In this document: positions 23,968 to 31,049 of the stretch, one piece after another
Layout: each line of letters begins with the position of its first letter
How positions within the stretch are numbered: position 1 is the first letter of the stretch
NCBI GenBank assembly: GCA_003152075.1
Contig: PLZG01000090.1
Location: 1 to 33,053, forward strand
Length of the DNA stretch: 33,053 nt
Source of the DNA: a candidate division FCPU426 bacterium
Lineage (GTDB): Bacteria; Oederibacteriota; Muellerivitia; Muellerivitales; Muellerivitaceae
Direction: 5' to 3'
Notes under the pieces: model-generated
Databases searched by the model: none
What the model saw: the letters and a program-made list of their open reading frames with translations, nothing else
What the model was told of the DNA's origin: nothing
Translations under genes and position numbers: made by a program

Positions 23968-25169
23968 GCCGTCACCTCGGAAGAAAATAGACGCCTAACT
24001 TTCCCAGTACCAATAAGATCAGTAAAGTTCTCGTATTTTTTCAATTCGTAACGCAACCTCCCAGCAACTATTGCAGGGTGAATTTGTTGAGAATTCGCAA
24101 AACTTATAATTCCCTCTCTTGATCTCGAACGAAAAGCCGGGCTCGTCTTCCAAACCCTATGCGGAATAAATATTTCATCAACAATATCGTTTGTTTCTTT
24201 TTCAAGAATATCCGTTGAATCTTCATCGAATTTAATTGTGTCGAAAAAATATTTGTAAGTGCTTTTGAATAAATGGTTTTTTACGTGCACAAGTTCATGC
24301 ATCAATGTGAACCAAAAATAATCAAGACGGTCATACCTTAGGGTTAAACCAATGACAGGAGCGTTGTATTTGTTAACCATTGCCGCCCCATCTAATTTTG
24401 TTTTTAAAAAGTGCTTTTCAACCACTAAGGCGATTCCGTTTTTCTCCAAAAAATCTTTCGCAAGAAGAGGCCCATTCTCATAGCGGCTCATATGAGCGAT
24501 ATCCCGTAAAAAGTTATCATCCACTATATCTTTTTTATAATTTTTATAAAAATTATATTTTTCGGATTGTTTTTTTACAAACGTTTCCCAGACGCATAAA
24601 GAATTAAGTACCAACGGATCGTCGGTTGAGGTTTTAGAAGATTTTCTCCAGGCAACATCTCCAATACTTTGAAGATTGGACGTTCCAAAAAAATCCGAAA
24701 GTGCAGACCGAAATCCAACGTCGGTTCTGTCCTTAATATTTAAATAATTCCTATTGTTCATCTCTTTCAATGGAAACTGGTCAGCATCAAAGAGAGCTGT
24801 TGAAGGGTTCTTCGTGTCTAAAAGAACTTCCGCAGGTATGTCCAAATATTTGTTTAAGTTTTTTATCATTGGAAGTGATAAAGTAACCTTTCCAGCCAAC
24901 ACTTCGGACACTTTGCTCTTACTACCGATTATTGGAATTAAATCAGATTGTTTCATATTTCTTTCATTCATTCTGAAAATGATAAAATCAATTGGTGACT
25001 TTAACTCAAAAGGATAATGCTCCTTTTCGTATTTTTCGATTAAAGTCGCCAAAAGGGTCATATAGTTGAAATCGGCAGTGCCAACAGATGGGTTTTTATC
25101 CATTAGCAAATCTAATTCCGATTTCATTTTTTTATGTTCGTTTTCAGTTTCAATAATTTTTAAGTTCAT
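23964..25169 (-). CDS. higA: HigA-like antitoxin fused to ImmA/IrrE-type protease domain
   Basis: A 401-residue protein. Residues 1-118 match HigA antitoxins: MNLKIIETENEHKKMKSELD, LLATLIEKYEKEHYPFE, then a helix-turn-helix (MKQSDLIPIIGSKSKVSEVL). Residues about 120-270 are a linker region. Residues about 275-345 are an ImmA/IrrE-like zinc protease: HELVH at 291-295 supplies the two His and the catalytic Glu, and the KETNDIVDEIFIP segment supplies the third ligand. It should bind the HigB-like toxin and the promoter, and could be released by its own or a triggered proteolysis. Its start overlaps the toxin stop and its stop overlaps the Beta-family start, four bases each. AT-rich codons differ from the left flank. 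Confidence 0.85.
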   Translation of the reverse strand: MNLKIIETENEHKKMKSELDLLMDKNPSVGTADFNYMTLLATLIEKYEKEHYPFELKSPIDFIIFRMNERNMKQSDLIPIIGSKSKVSEVLAGKVTLSLPMIKNLNKYLDIPAEVLLDTKNPSTALFDADQFPLKEMNNRNYLNIKDRTDVGFRSALSDFFGTSNLQSIGDVAWRKSSKTSTDDPLVLNSLCVWETFVKKQSEKYNFYKNYKKDIVDDNFLRDIAHMSRYENGPLLAKDFLEKNGIALVVEKHFLKTKLDGAAMVNKYNAPVIGLTLRYDRLDYFWFTLMHELVHVKNHLFKSTYKYFFDTIKFDEDSTDILEKETNDIVDEIFIPHRVWKTSPAFRSRSREGIISFANSQQIHPAIVAGRLRYELKKYENFTDLIGTGKVRRLFSSEVTA

Positions 25170-25465
25170 TTCGGCTTCCTTTTCAAACTTCGCGTGTACT
25201 CAGCGTGGGTCAGTATCCATTCAATACTTACAATATTCGCAGGGTTATAAAGAATCTTCGTCTGCATTCGATATTTATTTCCGTGAACATTGAATACCAT
25301 TTTGTTCCCCCCTATCGGATCGGCCGATGGATAATTCTTTTTGACGTCATGGGGTGAACTCCACGTTGATTTCTCAACATCATTAACCCAATTCAAGAGC
25401 CAATTTTCTGCGTCTTTGTATGTTTTAATAAACTCATGGAGAATGTCTCTCCCCGATAATCGCAT
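25166..25465 (-). CDS. higB: HigB-type toxin
   Basis: A 99-residue HigB-type toxin (RelE-like mRNA interferase family that cuts mRNA on ribosomes). MRLSGRDILHEFIKTYKDAE and LLNWVNDVEKSTWSSP are the usual N-terminal helices. The core NKMVFNVHGNKYRMQTKI and the C-terminal IEWILTHAEYTRSL carry the family's THAEY motif. First gene of a three-gene overlapping operon: toxin, HigA-protease fusion, Beta-family protein. Toxin-first order is typical for HigBA. An inverted-repeat operator lies 61 bases upstream. Confidence 0.88.
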   Translation of the reverse strand: MRLSGRDILHEFIKTYKDAENWLLNWVNDVEKSTWSSPHDVKKNYPSADPIGGNKMVFNVHGNKYRMQTKILYNPANIVSIEWILTHAEYTRSLKRKPK

Positions 25466-25525
25466 CTAAAGGTCACTTTCTTGGGATTCTCCATTGGTTT
25501 ATCCACAATGAAACGATACCACACA

Positions 25526-25556
25526 GTTCCTAAAATAGGAACTAATTAATGTTCCC
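25526..25556 (-). promoter_or_regulatory. Operator-like repeat before the HigBA operon
   Basis: GTTCCTA (25526-25532) and TAGGAAC (25536-25542) form a perfect inverted repeat with a three-base spacer. A third half-site, GTTCCC, follows at 25551-25556. This is where a dimeric HigA-type repressor would be expected to bind. Confidence 0.6.
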
Positions 25557-25587
25557 TAATAATCATTATATTACTCTAAAAAGGGCT

Positions 25588-25666
25588 TGGGGCAAAGCCC
25601 CAGGAGAAGGGGGGTGCGCCGGGGATTACCGAAGGAAGTCGAGGCCAGGGGGAAGGCTTTCCCCCT
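25588..25666. repeat. Two GC-rich hairpins in an AT-rich gap
   Basis: TGGGGC-AAA-GCCCCA (25588-25602) and AGGGGGAA-GGCT-TTCCCCCT (25647-25666) are perfect stems set in a GC-rich island of about 100 bases between the J-domain gene and the HigBA operon. Both genes are on the minus strand, so the hairpins may end the J-domain transcript, although no U tract follows. A structured RNA is also possible. Confidence 0.45.
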
Positions 25667-25707
25667 CAAGAACTGCTAAGCGGAACTCGAGTTTAACGTC
25701 TGCCAGT

Positions 25708-26097
25708 TTATTTAAGTGCGTTGTATGCCTCGTTGATTACCGTCATTTTCCGCTCAGCTTCGTTCCGAACTTCAGGGCCCAAATTTTCAACCGTGTCCGG
25801 GTGGTATTGCTTGGCCAACTTCCGCCAGGCTGCCGTAATCTCGTCTTTGGAAGCTGTCTTCGGGACACCAAGCACCGCGTGATAATCGAGTTGCGGCTTC
25901 GGTACGGTGGTTGCGCTTTGTTGGTTTCTCTGTCTCAGCTCCAGGGCTTGCCTCAATTGTGCAAGATACAACATCTGAAGAATCTGCTCATATGTATAAA
26001 AATATGGATTCATAGGCTGACGATGACCCCGAAATTCAGGTGGCATCGTTGCCCGCTTTCTGCTGAAGCCGTTGTTGTATCTTTTGTAATACGCCAT
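25708..26097 (-). CDS. J-domain (DnaJ-like) protein
   Basis: A 129-residue protein that ends in a complete J domain (residues about 70-129): DYHAVLGVPKTASKDEITAA, then KLAKQYHPD with the HPD motif at 99-101 that stimulates DnaK, and the final helix MTVINEAYNALK. The first 65 residues are Arg/Tyr/Gln-rich with a predicted helix (YEQILQMLYLAQLRQALELR) and lack the Gly/Phe and zinc parts of DnaJ. So it is a small specialised co-chaperone. GGAGGG precedes the ATG. It is the last gene of a four-gene minus-strand cluster. Confidence 0.9.
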   Translation of the reverse strand: MAYYKRYNNGFSRKRATMPPEFRGHRQPMNPYFYTYEQILQMLYLAQLRQALELRQRNQQSATTVPKPQLDYHAVLGVPKTASKDEITAAWRKLAKQYHPDTVENLGPEVRNEAERKMTVINEAYNALK

Positions 26098-26174
26098 TTG
26101 AACCCTCCTACCGCGATGACACCAGTATCCGTCTTACACAAAACCCTATTTGTTAATAAGGTTGAAGGACGTTA

Positions 26175-26447
26175 TCAACACCTAGGAAGAGACAATAGGT
26201 TGTCATTCCAGTAACCATCCGCATGCGTCCGGAGGAATGGAGCACGTCCCGCTTCTCGGACCACCCCAACATTTGCCCCTTTTTGTGCCCTGTCATCGTA
26301 GACATAGAACGAATCGGTTTTCCCGTCGATCCGCGCTATGGCATCCTCCTTGGTAATTTTCCATCCCGCCCCACCGATGTGCGTGATGTGTTCATGCCTG
26401 CTTCCTCCCGACGATAGCGTGATGCATGTGACTCGATGCTCTGGCAT
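26175..26447 (-). CDS. DUF3892 domain protein
   Basis: A 90-residue protein matching DUF3892, a small family often found near mobile or phage genes. HRVTCITLSS, HEHITHIGGAGWKITKEDAI, FYVYDD and the ending THADGYWNDNLLSLPRC are the family's conserved parts. Function is unknown; the fold is probably a small beta-rich unit. It lies between the LRAT-like gene (52 bases) and the J-domain gene (77 bases), all on one strand. Confidence 0.88.
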   Translation of the reverse strand: MPEHRVTCITLSSGGSRHEHITHIGGAGWKITKEDAIARIDGKTDSFYVYDDRAQKGANVGVVREAGRAPFLRTHADGYWNDNLLSLPRC

Positions 26448-26499
26448 CTTGTCCTCCTTGATTTTTATTTTTCTGCCAAAACGTAAATACTAGAACCGA

Positions 26500-26928
26500 T
26501 CAGGCCCGCAAGGCGCGAACGGCTCCTTTGACTGCGACTCCCGCCAAACCGACCACCCCGACAATGATCATTACAACGGCGACCGCCTTGGCGAGGCCCT
26601 CGACAAAATCCCCTACCGCCTTACGCTGTGGACTCCTGGGTTCGCCTTCAAGAACTGCATACAATGAATCCTCGCAGTTGTATTTGAGGAGGTCGTATTG
26701 TTTTGGCCGTTGCAAGGCCGTATTGATCTTGTTAACGACGGTGAAGTAATCAACCGATTCGACCAGTTCATAGGTAATCGGCTTTCCCTCGGAAAATGCC
26801 TGGATGTTAGAAAGATGCTCTCCCTTTCCTGGTGCATTATGGAAAACACCCTCACCCTCGATAAACAGGCCGACATGCTTTCCCCAGGCCTTGTCGCAAC
26901 TGACTTTGTAAATTCTTCCGGTTCCCAT
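26500..26928 (-). CDS. NlpC/LRAT-like protein with C-terminal membrane helix
   Basis: A 142-residue protein that fits the permuted NlpC/P60-LRAT fold: a catalytic-type His in KHVGLFIEGEGVFHN (H18, with H30 nearby) and a downstream NCEDS motif with the Cys at residue 85, which parallels the NCEH motif of LRAT/HRASLS acyltransferases. Residues about 115-136 are a hydrophobic membrane helix (VAVVMIIVGVVGLAGVAV), so the enzyme would face the cytoplasm from a membrane tail anchor. Substrate could be lipid or peptide. GAGG of its ribosome-binding site overlaps the stop region of the upstream SANT-like gene, so translation is probably coupled. Confidence 0.7.
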   Translation of the reverse strand: MGTGRIYKVSCDKAWGKHVGLFIEGEGVFHNAPGKGEHLSNIQAFSEGKPITYELVESVDYFTVVNKINTALQRPKQYDLLKYNCEDSLYAVLEGEPRSPQRKAVGDFVEGLAKAVAVVMIIVGVVGLAGVAVKGAVRALRA

Positions 26929-26934
26929 GGGTGC

Positions 26935-27141
26935 TTACCTCGACCGACGGTTATAGGGGCTTTGGTTTGTTGGCTTGAGGGATATCCCCTGTTGCGATGC
27001 CCGGGAGTAGATAGACTCAGGGGTTCGCCCCAACTTGAAGCCCATCACCCTGGTGGGGGTATTCTGGGAAGCCATTTGACGCAGCTGCTGGACATCAGAT
27101 GGCGACCAATGCTTGCCGGTATTGCGGGTACTCTTCGACAT
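26935..27141 (-). CDS. Small SANT/Myb-like DNA-binding-type protein
   Basis: A 68-residue protein when started at the ATG at 27141 (MSKSTRNTGKHWSPSDVQQL), with GGAGG six bases upstream; an open frame continues to 27234 but without such a site and through the operator repeats. The sequence SPSDVQQLRQMASQNTPTRV followed by GFKLGRTPESIYSRASQQGI is a compact helix-turn-helix of SANT/GcrA style, common in small proteobacterial and mobile-element proteins, ending SPYNRRSR. It heads the four-gene minus-strand cluster, divergent from the XRE regulator, and may regulate it. Confidence 0.82.
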   Translation of the reverse strand: MSKSTRNTGKHWSPSDVQQLRQMASQNTPTRVMGFKLGRTPESIYSRASQQGISLKPTNQSPYNRRSR

Positions 27142-27192
27142 GTACAACCTCCTCAAAACTAAAATTGGCCAATTCCCGTAAGTGTGGAATTG

Positions 27193-27268
27193 ATATCCTG
27201 TAATAGGATATAATCGACCCATAGGCACTGTCAACGTTTTTAGGATATTATTTTCCTAAAAAAGGATA
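27193..27268. promoter_or_regulatory. Array of AGGATA-type operator half-sites
   Basis: ATATCCT/AGGATAT with a five-base spacer (27193-27211), TTTAGGA/TCCTAAA with an eight-base spacer (27239-27260) and a single AGGATA (27263-27268). All share the core AGGA(T/A). They lie between the divergent SANT-like and XRE genes, as expected for an XRE-type repressor of an ImmR-like switch. TATAAT at 27209-27214 overlaps the first site and may be a -10 element. Confidence 0.65.
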
Positions 27269-27286
27269 CATACCTTCGGAGGTTTT

Positions 27287-27658
27287 ATGGACATTTTCGA
27301 ACACGTTGGAAAGAAGATTCAGGAATTCAGGAATGGGATGGGTTTATCTCAAGAGGGCCTAGCAAAGGAACTAAAGGTAGCAACTAACACCATTTCCCGC
27401 TGGGAAACTGGAACGTATAAGCCGGATTTAAAAGATTTGGATTCTGTTGCACGGTTTTTCAAAGTTTCTATCATCGAATTCTTGCCTAAAGAAATGGTAC
27501 CTTCAAATGATCCAGTAAATGCCCTCCTGCGGGCAGCCAAGCAGTTGGAGCCTTCCGATTTGGAAGAATTGCAGCGTTATGCGGAATATCGTAAAGCGAA
27601 ACATCTTTTGAAAGATGCAACTCGTTCACGGCCAGGGAGAAAAAGAAAGGATGCCTGA
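27287..27658 (+). CDS. XRE-family transcriptional regulator
   Basis: A 123-residue regulator. Residues about 8-62 are an XRE helix-turn-helix (KIQEFRNGMGLSQEGLAKEL, then TNTISRWETGTYKPDLKDLD). The C-terminal half has a short helix pair (QLEPSDLEELQRYAEYRKAK) and a basic tail. GGAGG four bases before the ATG. It shares one base with the downstream ImmA/IrrE-like gene (TGATG), so both are made together. The pair resembles ImmR-ImmA, in which the protease cuts the repressor on a damage or quorum signal. Operator repeats upstream support autorepression. Confidence 0.9.
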   Translation: MDIFEHVGKKIQEFRNGMGLSQEGLAKELKVATNTISRWETGTYKPDLKDLDSVARFFKVSIIEFLPKEMVPSNDPVNALLRAAKQLEPSDLEELQRYAEYRKAKHLLKDATRSRPGRKRKDA

Positions 27659-28278
27659 TGGGAAGGTCCGAATATTACGAAGAAATGAAGGATCTAGCCC
27701 GACTCGTTCGAGCGGAATTCGGCATTTCTATCCCACGCGTAATGAAAAGCGACCTTCGCAAGATATTTCGCCATCATGGCATTGAATATGAGTTGTGGCC
27801 GCATAAGTTCAAAAAGCTTCGCGGCGCGTTTATCAATGATGATTATGGACCATCGATAATGGTCGCCAAAGATATGCCTCCTGAGCCTACGGTTTTTACC
27901 ATGGCACATGAGTTAAAGCATTTTTTAAAAGATAAAGATATCGCCACCTCTTATTGTGATCCTTCGAATCAAAAAGCGGAGATTGAAATTGGTGCCGAAG
28001 TTTTTGCGGCTGAGCTTTTGTTCCCTGATGCGGACTTTAAAACTCATATGGCAAGTGCCGGAGTAACCCTAGGAAATTGCACGGCAGAGCACCTGGTGCG
28101 GTTAAAAAACTCAACGAAAACCACGCTTAGTTATACGGGGCTTGCAAAAAAAGCTGTTTTCCTAGGGTTTGCTCCGAAAGGTGCCTTTGATGAGGTCAAA
28201 TGGAAACGCCTTGAGGAAAGCATTTTTGGTGTTCCGTTCTATAAGCGATTTAAAGGACGGCGTCGGAAAAACACCTAA
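27658..28278 (+). CDS. ImmA/IrrE-family metallopeptidase
   Basis: A 206-residue zinc protease. The active-site helix is VFTMAHELKHFLKD, with the HExxH motif HELKH at residues 84-88; the third ligand is expected in the EIGAEVFAAELLFP segment, which matches the family. The N-terminal 75 residues form the usual beta-rich cap. The C-terminal segment (about 130-206) includes a helix-turn-helix-like part (TTLSYTGLAKKAVFLGF). Family members cleave the XRE repressor encoded next to them, here with a one-base overlap. AT-rich codon use agrees with the island. Confidence 0.9.
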   Translation: MGRSEYYEEMKDLARLVRAEFGISIPRVMKSDLRKIFRHHGIEYELWPHKFKKLRGAFINDDYGPSIMVAKDMPPEPTVFTMAHELKHFLKDKDIATSYCDPSNQKAEIEIGAEVFAAELLFPDADFKTHMASAGVTLGNCTAEHLVRLKNSTKTTLSYTGLAKKAVFLGFAPKGAFDEVKWKRLEESIFGVPFYKRFKGRRRKNT

Positions 28279-28299
28279 CAATTGCCCAAGGTATTCAGG

Positions 28300-29208
28300 T
28301 TATTTCTTGAGAATCTTTTCCACTTGGGGCTTCAACTCGTCGATAACCTTTTTATAGGGCGGCAAATCAGGGACCAAAGGCCCAAGCCATTGTTCCCAAG
28401 TCTTTTCCACTTCCACCATGACCACGGCAGGAAAGAAATCCGCCGCTACCTTGAAAACAACACCTTTTGCGGCGCATTTTCTCTCAAGGACCCCACGAAA
28501 CCCGGAAAGCTTCAAGGACCTGGAATAGGTCTTGAAGATACGCCAAAGGTCGTAAAAATCCCTAGCCCTTGACCGGCTCCATCCCCGTTTTTCCAAGACC
28601 CGTTTGTTTTGAAGAATGGCCCTCAGCTTTTCCGCCACGATCTCCTCCAGGGCATAGACCCTGATCTTGGCGCCCAACTTCTCCCCGTATTTGTGGATGA
28701 GGGATTTCTTAACCGTGGGTTTTAGCAGCTTCTCTTTATACGTGATCTCGACCAAAACCCTTGCCATGGGTTCCCTATGCCAAGGGAACTTCGCCCTTAT
28801 CTCGAATGCCTCCTGGCCATAAGGATGGGCTTTCTTTTCCTTGTAAGGCTTGCATACCACCTGAACTGGGGCGTATTCGTTCATGAAGGCGCTGGCTTTA
28901 TCGCAAGCCTCAATGATCGCCATTTCGAGGACTTTTCCCTTGGGAGCCTTGGGAAGGGCTGAGAAATCCAAGTCTTCCGAAAAACGGTAGTCGCCGAAAT
29001 AACACTTCTTGAGTGCCGTTCCACCTTTGAAAACCAAAGTGTCGTTGAGTTCCTTGACCCCGGCTATCCCGGCCAGGATGAAGGACAACAGGTAATCCCG
29101 TTCCAATATCTCCCAAGGCGCTCCTGTGGCCCTTCGGGCTTCTTCCAATCGTTGGCGTAAGGGTTTCAAGACTTGCCCTTTCCGGAAAGATTGTCCTGGA
29201 TCATCCAT
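28300..29208 (-). CDS. abiEii: AbiEii-type nucleotidyltransferase toxin
   Basis: A 302-residue protein of the AbiEii/AbiGii (DUF1814) family, the toxin of type IV toxin-antitoxin systems and of phage abortive infection; relatives add nucleotides to tRNA. The nucleotidyltransferase motif is complete: VFKGGTALKKCYFGDYRFSE followed by DLDFSAL, with GG, S and DxD in place. A later IVAEKLRAIL segment and RARDFYDLWRIF are the other family motifs. The ATG at 29208 lies inside the AbiEi gene (43-base overlap), the normal arrangement. Confidence 0.93.
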   Translation of the reverse strand: MDDPGQSFRKGQVLKPLRQRLEEARRATGAPWEILERDYLLSFILAGIAGVKELNDTLVFKGGTALKKCYFGDYRFSEDLDFSALPKAPKGKVLEMAIIEACDKASAFMNEYAPVQVVCKPYKEKKAHPYGQEAFEIRAKFPWHREPMARVLVEITYKEKLLKPTVKKSLIHKYGEKLGAKIRVYALEEIVAEKLRAILQNKRVLEKRGWSRSRARDFYDLWRIFKTYSRSLKLSGFRGVLERKCAAKGVVFKVAADFFPAVVMVEVEKTWEQWLGPLVPDLPPYKKVIDELKPQVEKILKK

Positions 29209-29996
29209 CGCTTATGGCAAGGCCCATTCGCCGGACCCGAAGGGTCCAGCTTCTGGAAAGCCGGACAGGGAACCTTTGCCAGACGTTCCAGCTTGGCCGC
29301 GCTGAACCCCCGCTTTTCCAATAGCCATCCCAGGCGCTTGCCAACGGCAACGTCCATGCGGATGGCGTATCCGATCATCTTTTCAAGGTCCAGCTTTTCC
29401 TTGAGAAGCCCCAAAGCGTTCAAGACCTCCCCAAAGCCGCCGAAATATTGCGGCATGGCCAGCCCGTCCAAAAGGGTCCTTTCCGGGTCGGTCATTTGGA
29501 TCTTCACTTCCCCTATCCAAACCTTTTCAAACCCAAAAAACCTCTCTGGGATGACCCGGATGAATTGGTAGTAGGTCTTTCCCACGGGATAACCACCCTT
29601 GGAACCGCCTCCCCGGACATAAGGCACCCAGGTGTCCTTGGTGGTCGTGGCGAAAACCTTCCGTGGGATTTGTTCGGTAAGTCCGTGGTGGTGGAGGGCC
29701 GACCAATGGCTGATGGCGCAATTGGGGACCAAGGCCGTGGCGATCTCGAATTCATGGACCGGAGCCCCGCCCGTAAGGGGGCCGGAAAGGCTGTAAAGCC
29801 CGCGCCGGACACCGGCAATCCAGCCGCCCTGGGTAAGCAAGTGCAACGCCTCCGGAAGGTAAGCCTGACGGATTCCCACCTTGGGGGCCAGCTTGCGGGC
29901 TTCCCCCATGGTGAAGACACGGTGGCCTTCCTCGGCCATAAGCCGGACCAATTCCATTCCAACATTTGTTCTTCGGGGTTGCGTAGCGGTCGTCAT
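29166..29996 (-). CDS. abiEi: AbiEi-type antitoxin/regulator
   Basis: A 276-residue antitoxin. The N-terminal winged helix (about residues 10-75: VFTMGEARKLAPKVGIRQAY, then GWIAGVRRGLYSLSG) binds DNA. The middle (about 85-200) is the antitoxin domain with AISHWSALHHHGLTEQIP and DPERTLLDGLAMPQYFGGF. It represses its own operon and neutralises the AbiEii toxin encoded downstream without protein contact in known type IV systems. GAGGTAGG precedes the ATG. ATTGCAAT repeats upstream are likely operators. Confidence 0.9.
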   Translation of the reverse strand: MTTATQPRRTNVGMELVRLMAEEGHRVFTMGEARKLAPKVGIRQAYLPEALHLLTQGGWIAGVRRGLYSLSGPLTGGAPVHEFEIATALVPNCAISHWSALHHHGLTEQIPRKVFATTTKDTWVPYVRGGGSKGGYPVGKTYYQFIRVIPERFFGFEKVWIGEVKIQMTDPERTLLDGLAMPQYFGGFGEVLNALGLLKEKLDLEKMIGYAIRMDVAVGKRLGWLLEKRGFSAAKLERLAKVPCPAFQKLDPSGPANGPCHKRWMIQDNLSGKGKS

Positions 29997-30028
29997 TTCC
30001 CTACCTCAATCGGAGCTTAATTAATGGT

Positions 30029-30063
30029 ATTGCAATAATATGATAATGTCAAATGATTGCAAT
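30029..30063 (-). promoter_or_regulatory. Paired ATTGCAAT operator sites before AbiE operon
   Basis: ATTGCAAT, itself palindromic, occurs at 30029-30036 and 30056-30063, start to start 27 bases apart, in an AT-rich stretch 33 bases upstream of the AbiEi start. AbiEi proteins bind paired repeats in their own promoters. Possible -10 sequences (TATGATAAT) lie between the two copies. Confidence 0.6.
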
Positions 30064-30083
30064 ACATATAAATATAGCCATTA

Positions 30084-30114
30084 CACAAACCCCTTAATAG
30101 TTAAGGGGTTTGTG
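30084..30114. terminator. Perfect 14-base-pair hairpin
   Basis: CACAAACCCCTTAA (30084-30097), loop TAG, and TTAAGGGGTTTGTG (30101-30114) pair without a mismatch. It lies 46 bases past the stop of the orphan AbiEi-like gene and upstream of the AbiE operon promoter, so a terminator between the two is the simplest reading, although neither side has a long U run. Confidence 0.6.
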
Positions 30115-30160
30115 ATTTCTCCTTATTCCCCTCCTGCCCATATCCATGTCCATGACCGGC

Positions 30161-30808
30161 TTAATCACCCTGTATCGCCTCTAGGTATGGCCCCATGACC
30201 TTTTCGACCCGGCAGATTTTCGAGAACCTTGTGAGTTCATCCGTTTTCTTCCATTTGCTTCTCCAATAGTTACGGAGGGCCTCCAGGGCCGTATCCAGCC
30301 CAACGACAGTGCGGCACTTGAAACAATCCGCCAGGGTTTTCTCGCGGGAATAAACCCGGTAGGTTATGCCATCCACCTTTCGTTCCTCGATCCCCTCCGA
30401 AAAGGCTTTGCCCGAAAAATGGAACACCCTTATGGGTGGATTCTCCAGCCGTGGAACCCTGGCACCCATCTTGAGGGCCAGATAAATCTCATGGGGTATT
30501 TGGGTGGTCAGTTCATGAAGGGCAAGCGCCGAAATAAGGCAAAGGACCCCTTCCGGCACCCGTTTGGCTACCGTCACGATGTCTGGGTTTTCCAGGGACG
30601 GCATATCGGAAAGCCGGTAAAGGCCCCTGCTGAGCTGATCCAACAGTTTGGCGTCCCGCATGGCGTAAAGGTCCCTGGGATGGATACCCGCACGCATGGC
30701 TTCGGTGGACGAGAGAAGACCTCCGTGGCCTCGAAAGACCTGAATGGCTTTTTCGTATGATTTGGTTTTGGTCGTCGTTTCCATTCGGATAATATAGCCT
30801 ATAGTCAT
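30161..30808 (-). CDS. Orphan AbiEi-like antitoxin
   Basis: A 215-residue protein of the AbiEi family. The winged helix is FRGHGGLLSSTEAMRAGIHP followed by LLDQLSRGLYRLSD, the antitoxin domain is in LISALALHELTTQIPHEIYL and TYRVYSREKTLADCFKCR. ATG at 30784 (METTTKTKSYEK) is an alternative start. No AbiEii-type toxin lies next to it: downstream are only a hairpin and the other AbiE pair. It could be an anti-addiction gene, a regulator or the survivor of a broken pair. An inverted repeat overlaps its start region and suggests autoregulation. Confidence 0.88.
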   Translation of the reverse strand: MTIGYIIRMETTTKTKSYEKAIQVFRGHGGLLSSTEAMRAGIHPRDLYAMRDAKLLDQLSRGLYRLSDMPSLENPDIVTVAKRVPEGVLCLISALALHELTTQIPHEIYLALKMGARVPRLENPPIRVFHFSGKAFSEGIEERKVDGITYRVYSREKTLADCFKCRTVVGLDTALEALRNYWRSKWKKTDELTRFSKICRVEKVMGPYLEAIQGD

Positions 30809-30819
30809 TTACAACTATA
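30800..30819 (-). promoter_or_regulatory. Inverted repeat at the start of the orphan AbiEi-like gene
   Basis: TATAGT (30800-30805) and ACTATA (30814-30819) flank an eight-base spacer that includes the upstream ATG. Further TATA-rich repeats surround it. It differs from the ATTGCAAT sites of the other AbiE operon, so the two antitoxins probably recognise different DNA. Confidence 0.45.
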
Positions 30820-30926
30820 TACATTTTTATCCTTACCATCCTCAACGTCAAGGGGAGCCCAAGAACCGGGAATGACACCCCTACCCCACACCTAGGTCCC
30901 TCCAATGACACGGGAATGACAACCTA

Positions 30927-30989
30927 TGTAAACGCCGGTCCAAAAGTGTGACGGTCTGAGGGGTCAAAAGGGCGGTCGAAAAGTGTGAC
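30927..30989 (+). repeat. IS21-type multiple terminal repeats
   Basis: GGTCCAAAAGTGTGAC (30937-30952) and GGTCGAAAAGTGTGAC (30974-30989) are direct repeats 37 bases apart, following TGTAAACG at 30927. IS21-family ends start with TGT and carry such repeated transposase-binding sites before istA. This marks the left end of the element. Confidence 0.7.
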
Positions 30990-31049
30990 ACTCCCCGAAA
31001 TTCCCTGGAAGATGTGGGGTTTTTACCACATCTCTGGGAGGAAAAAGGA

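Noticed and set aside
25549-26214. 221-codon plus-strand frame opposite the J-domain gene
   Set aside because: It begins inside the HigBA operator and mostly mirrors the J-domain gene; no family features.
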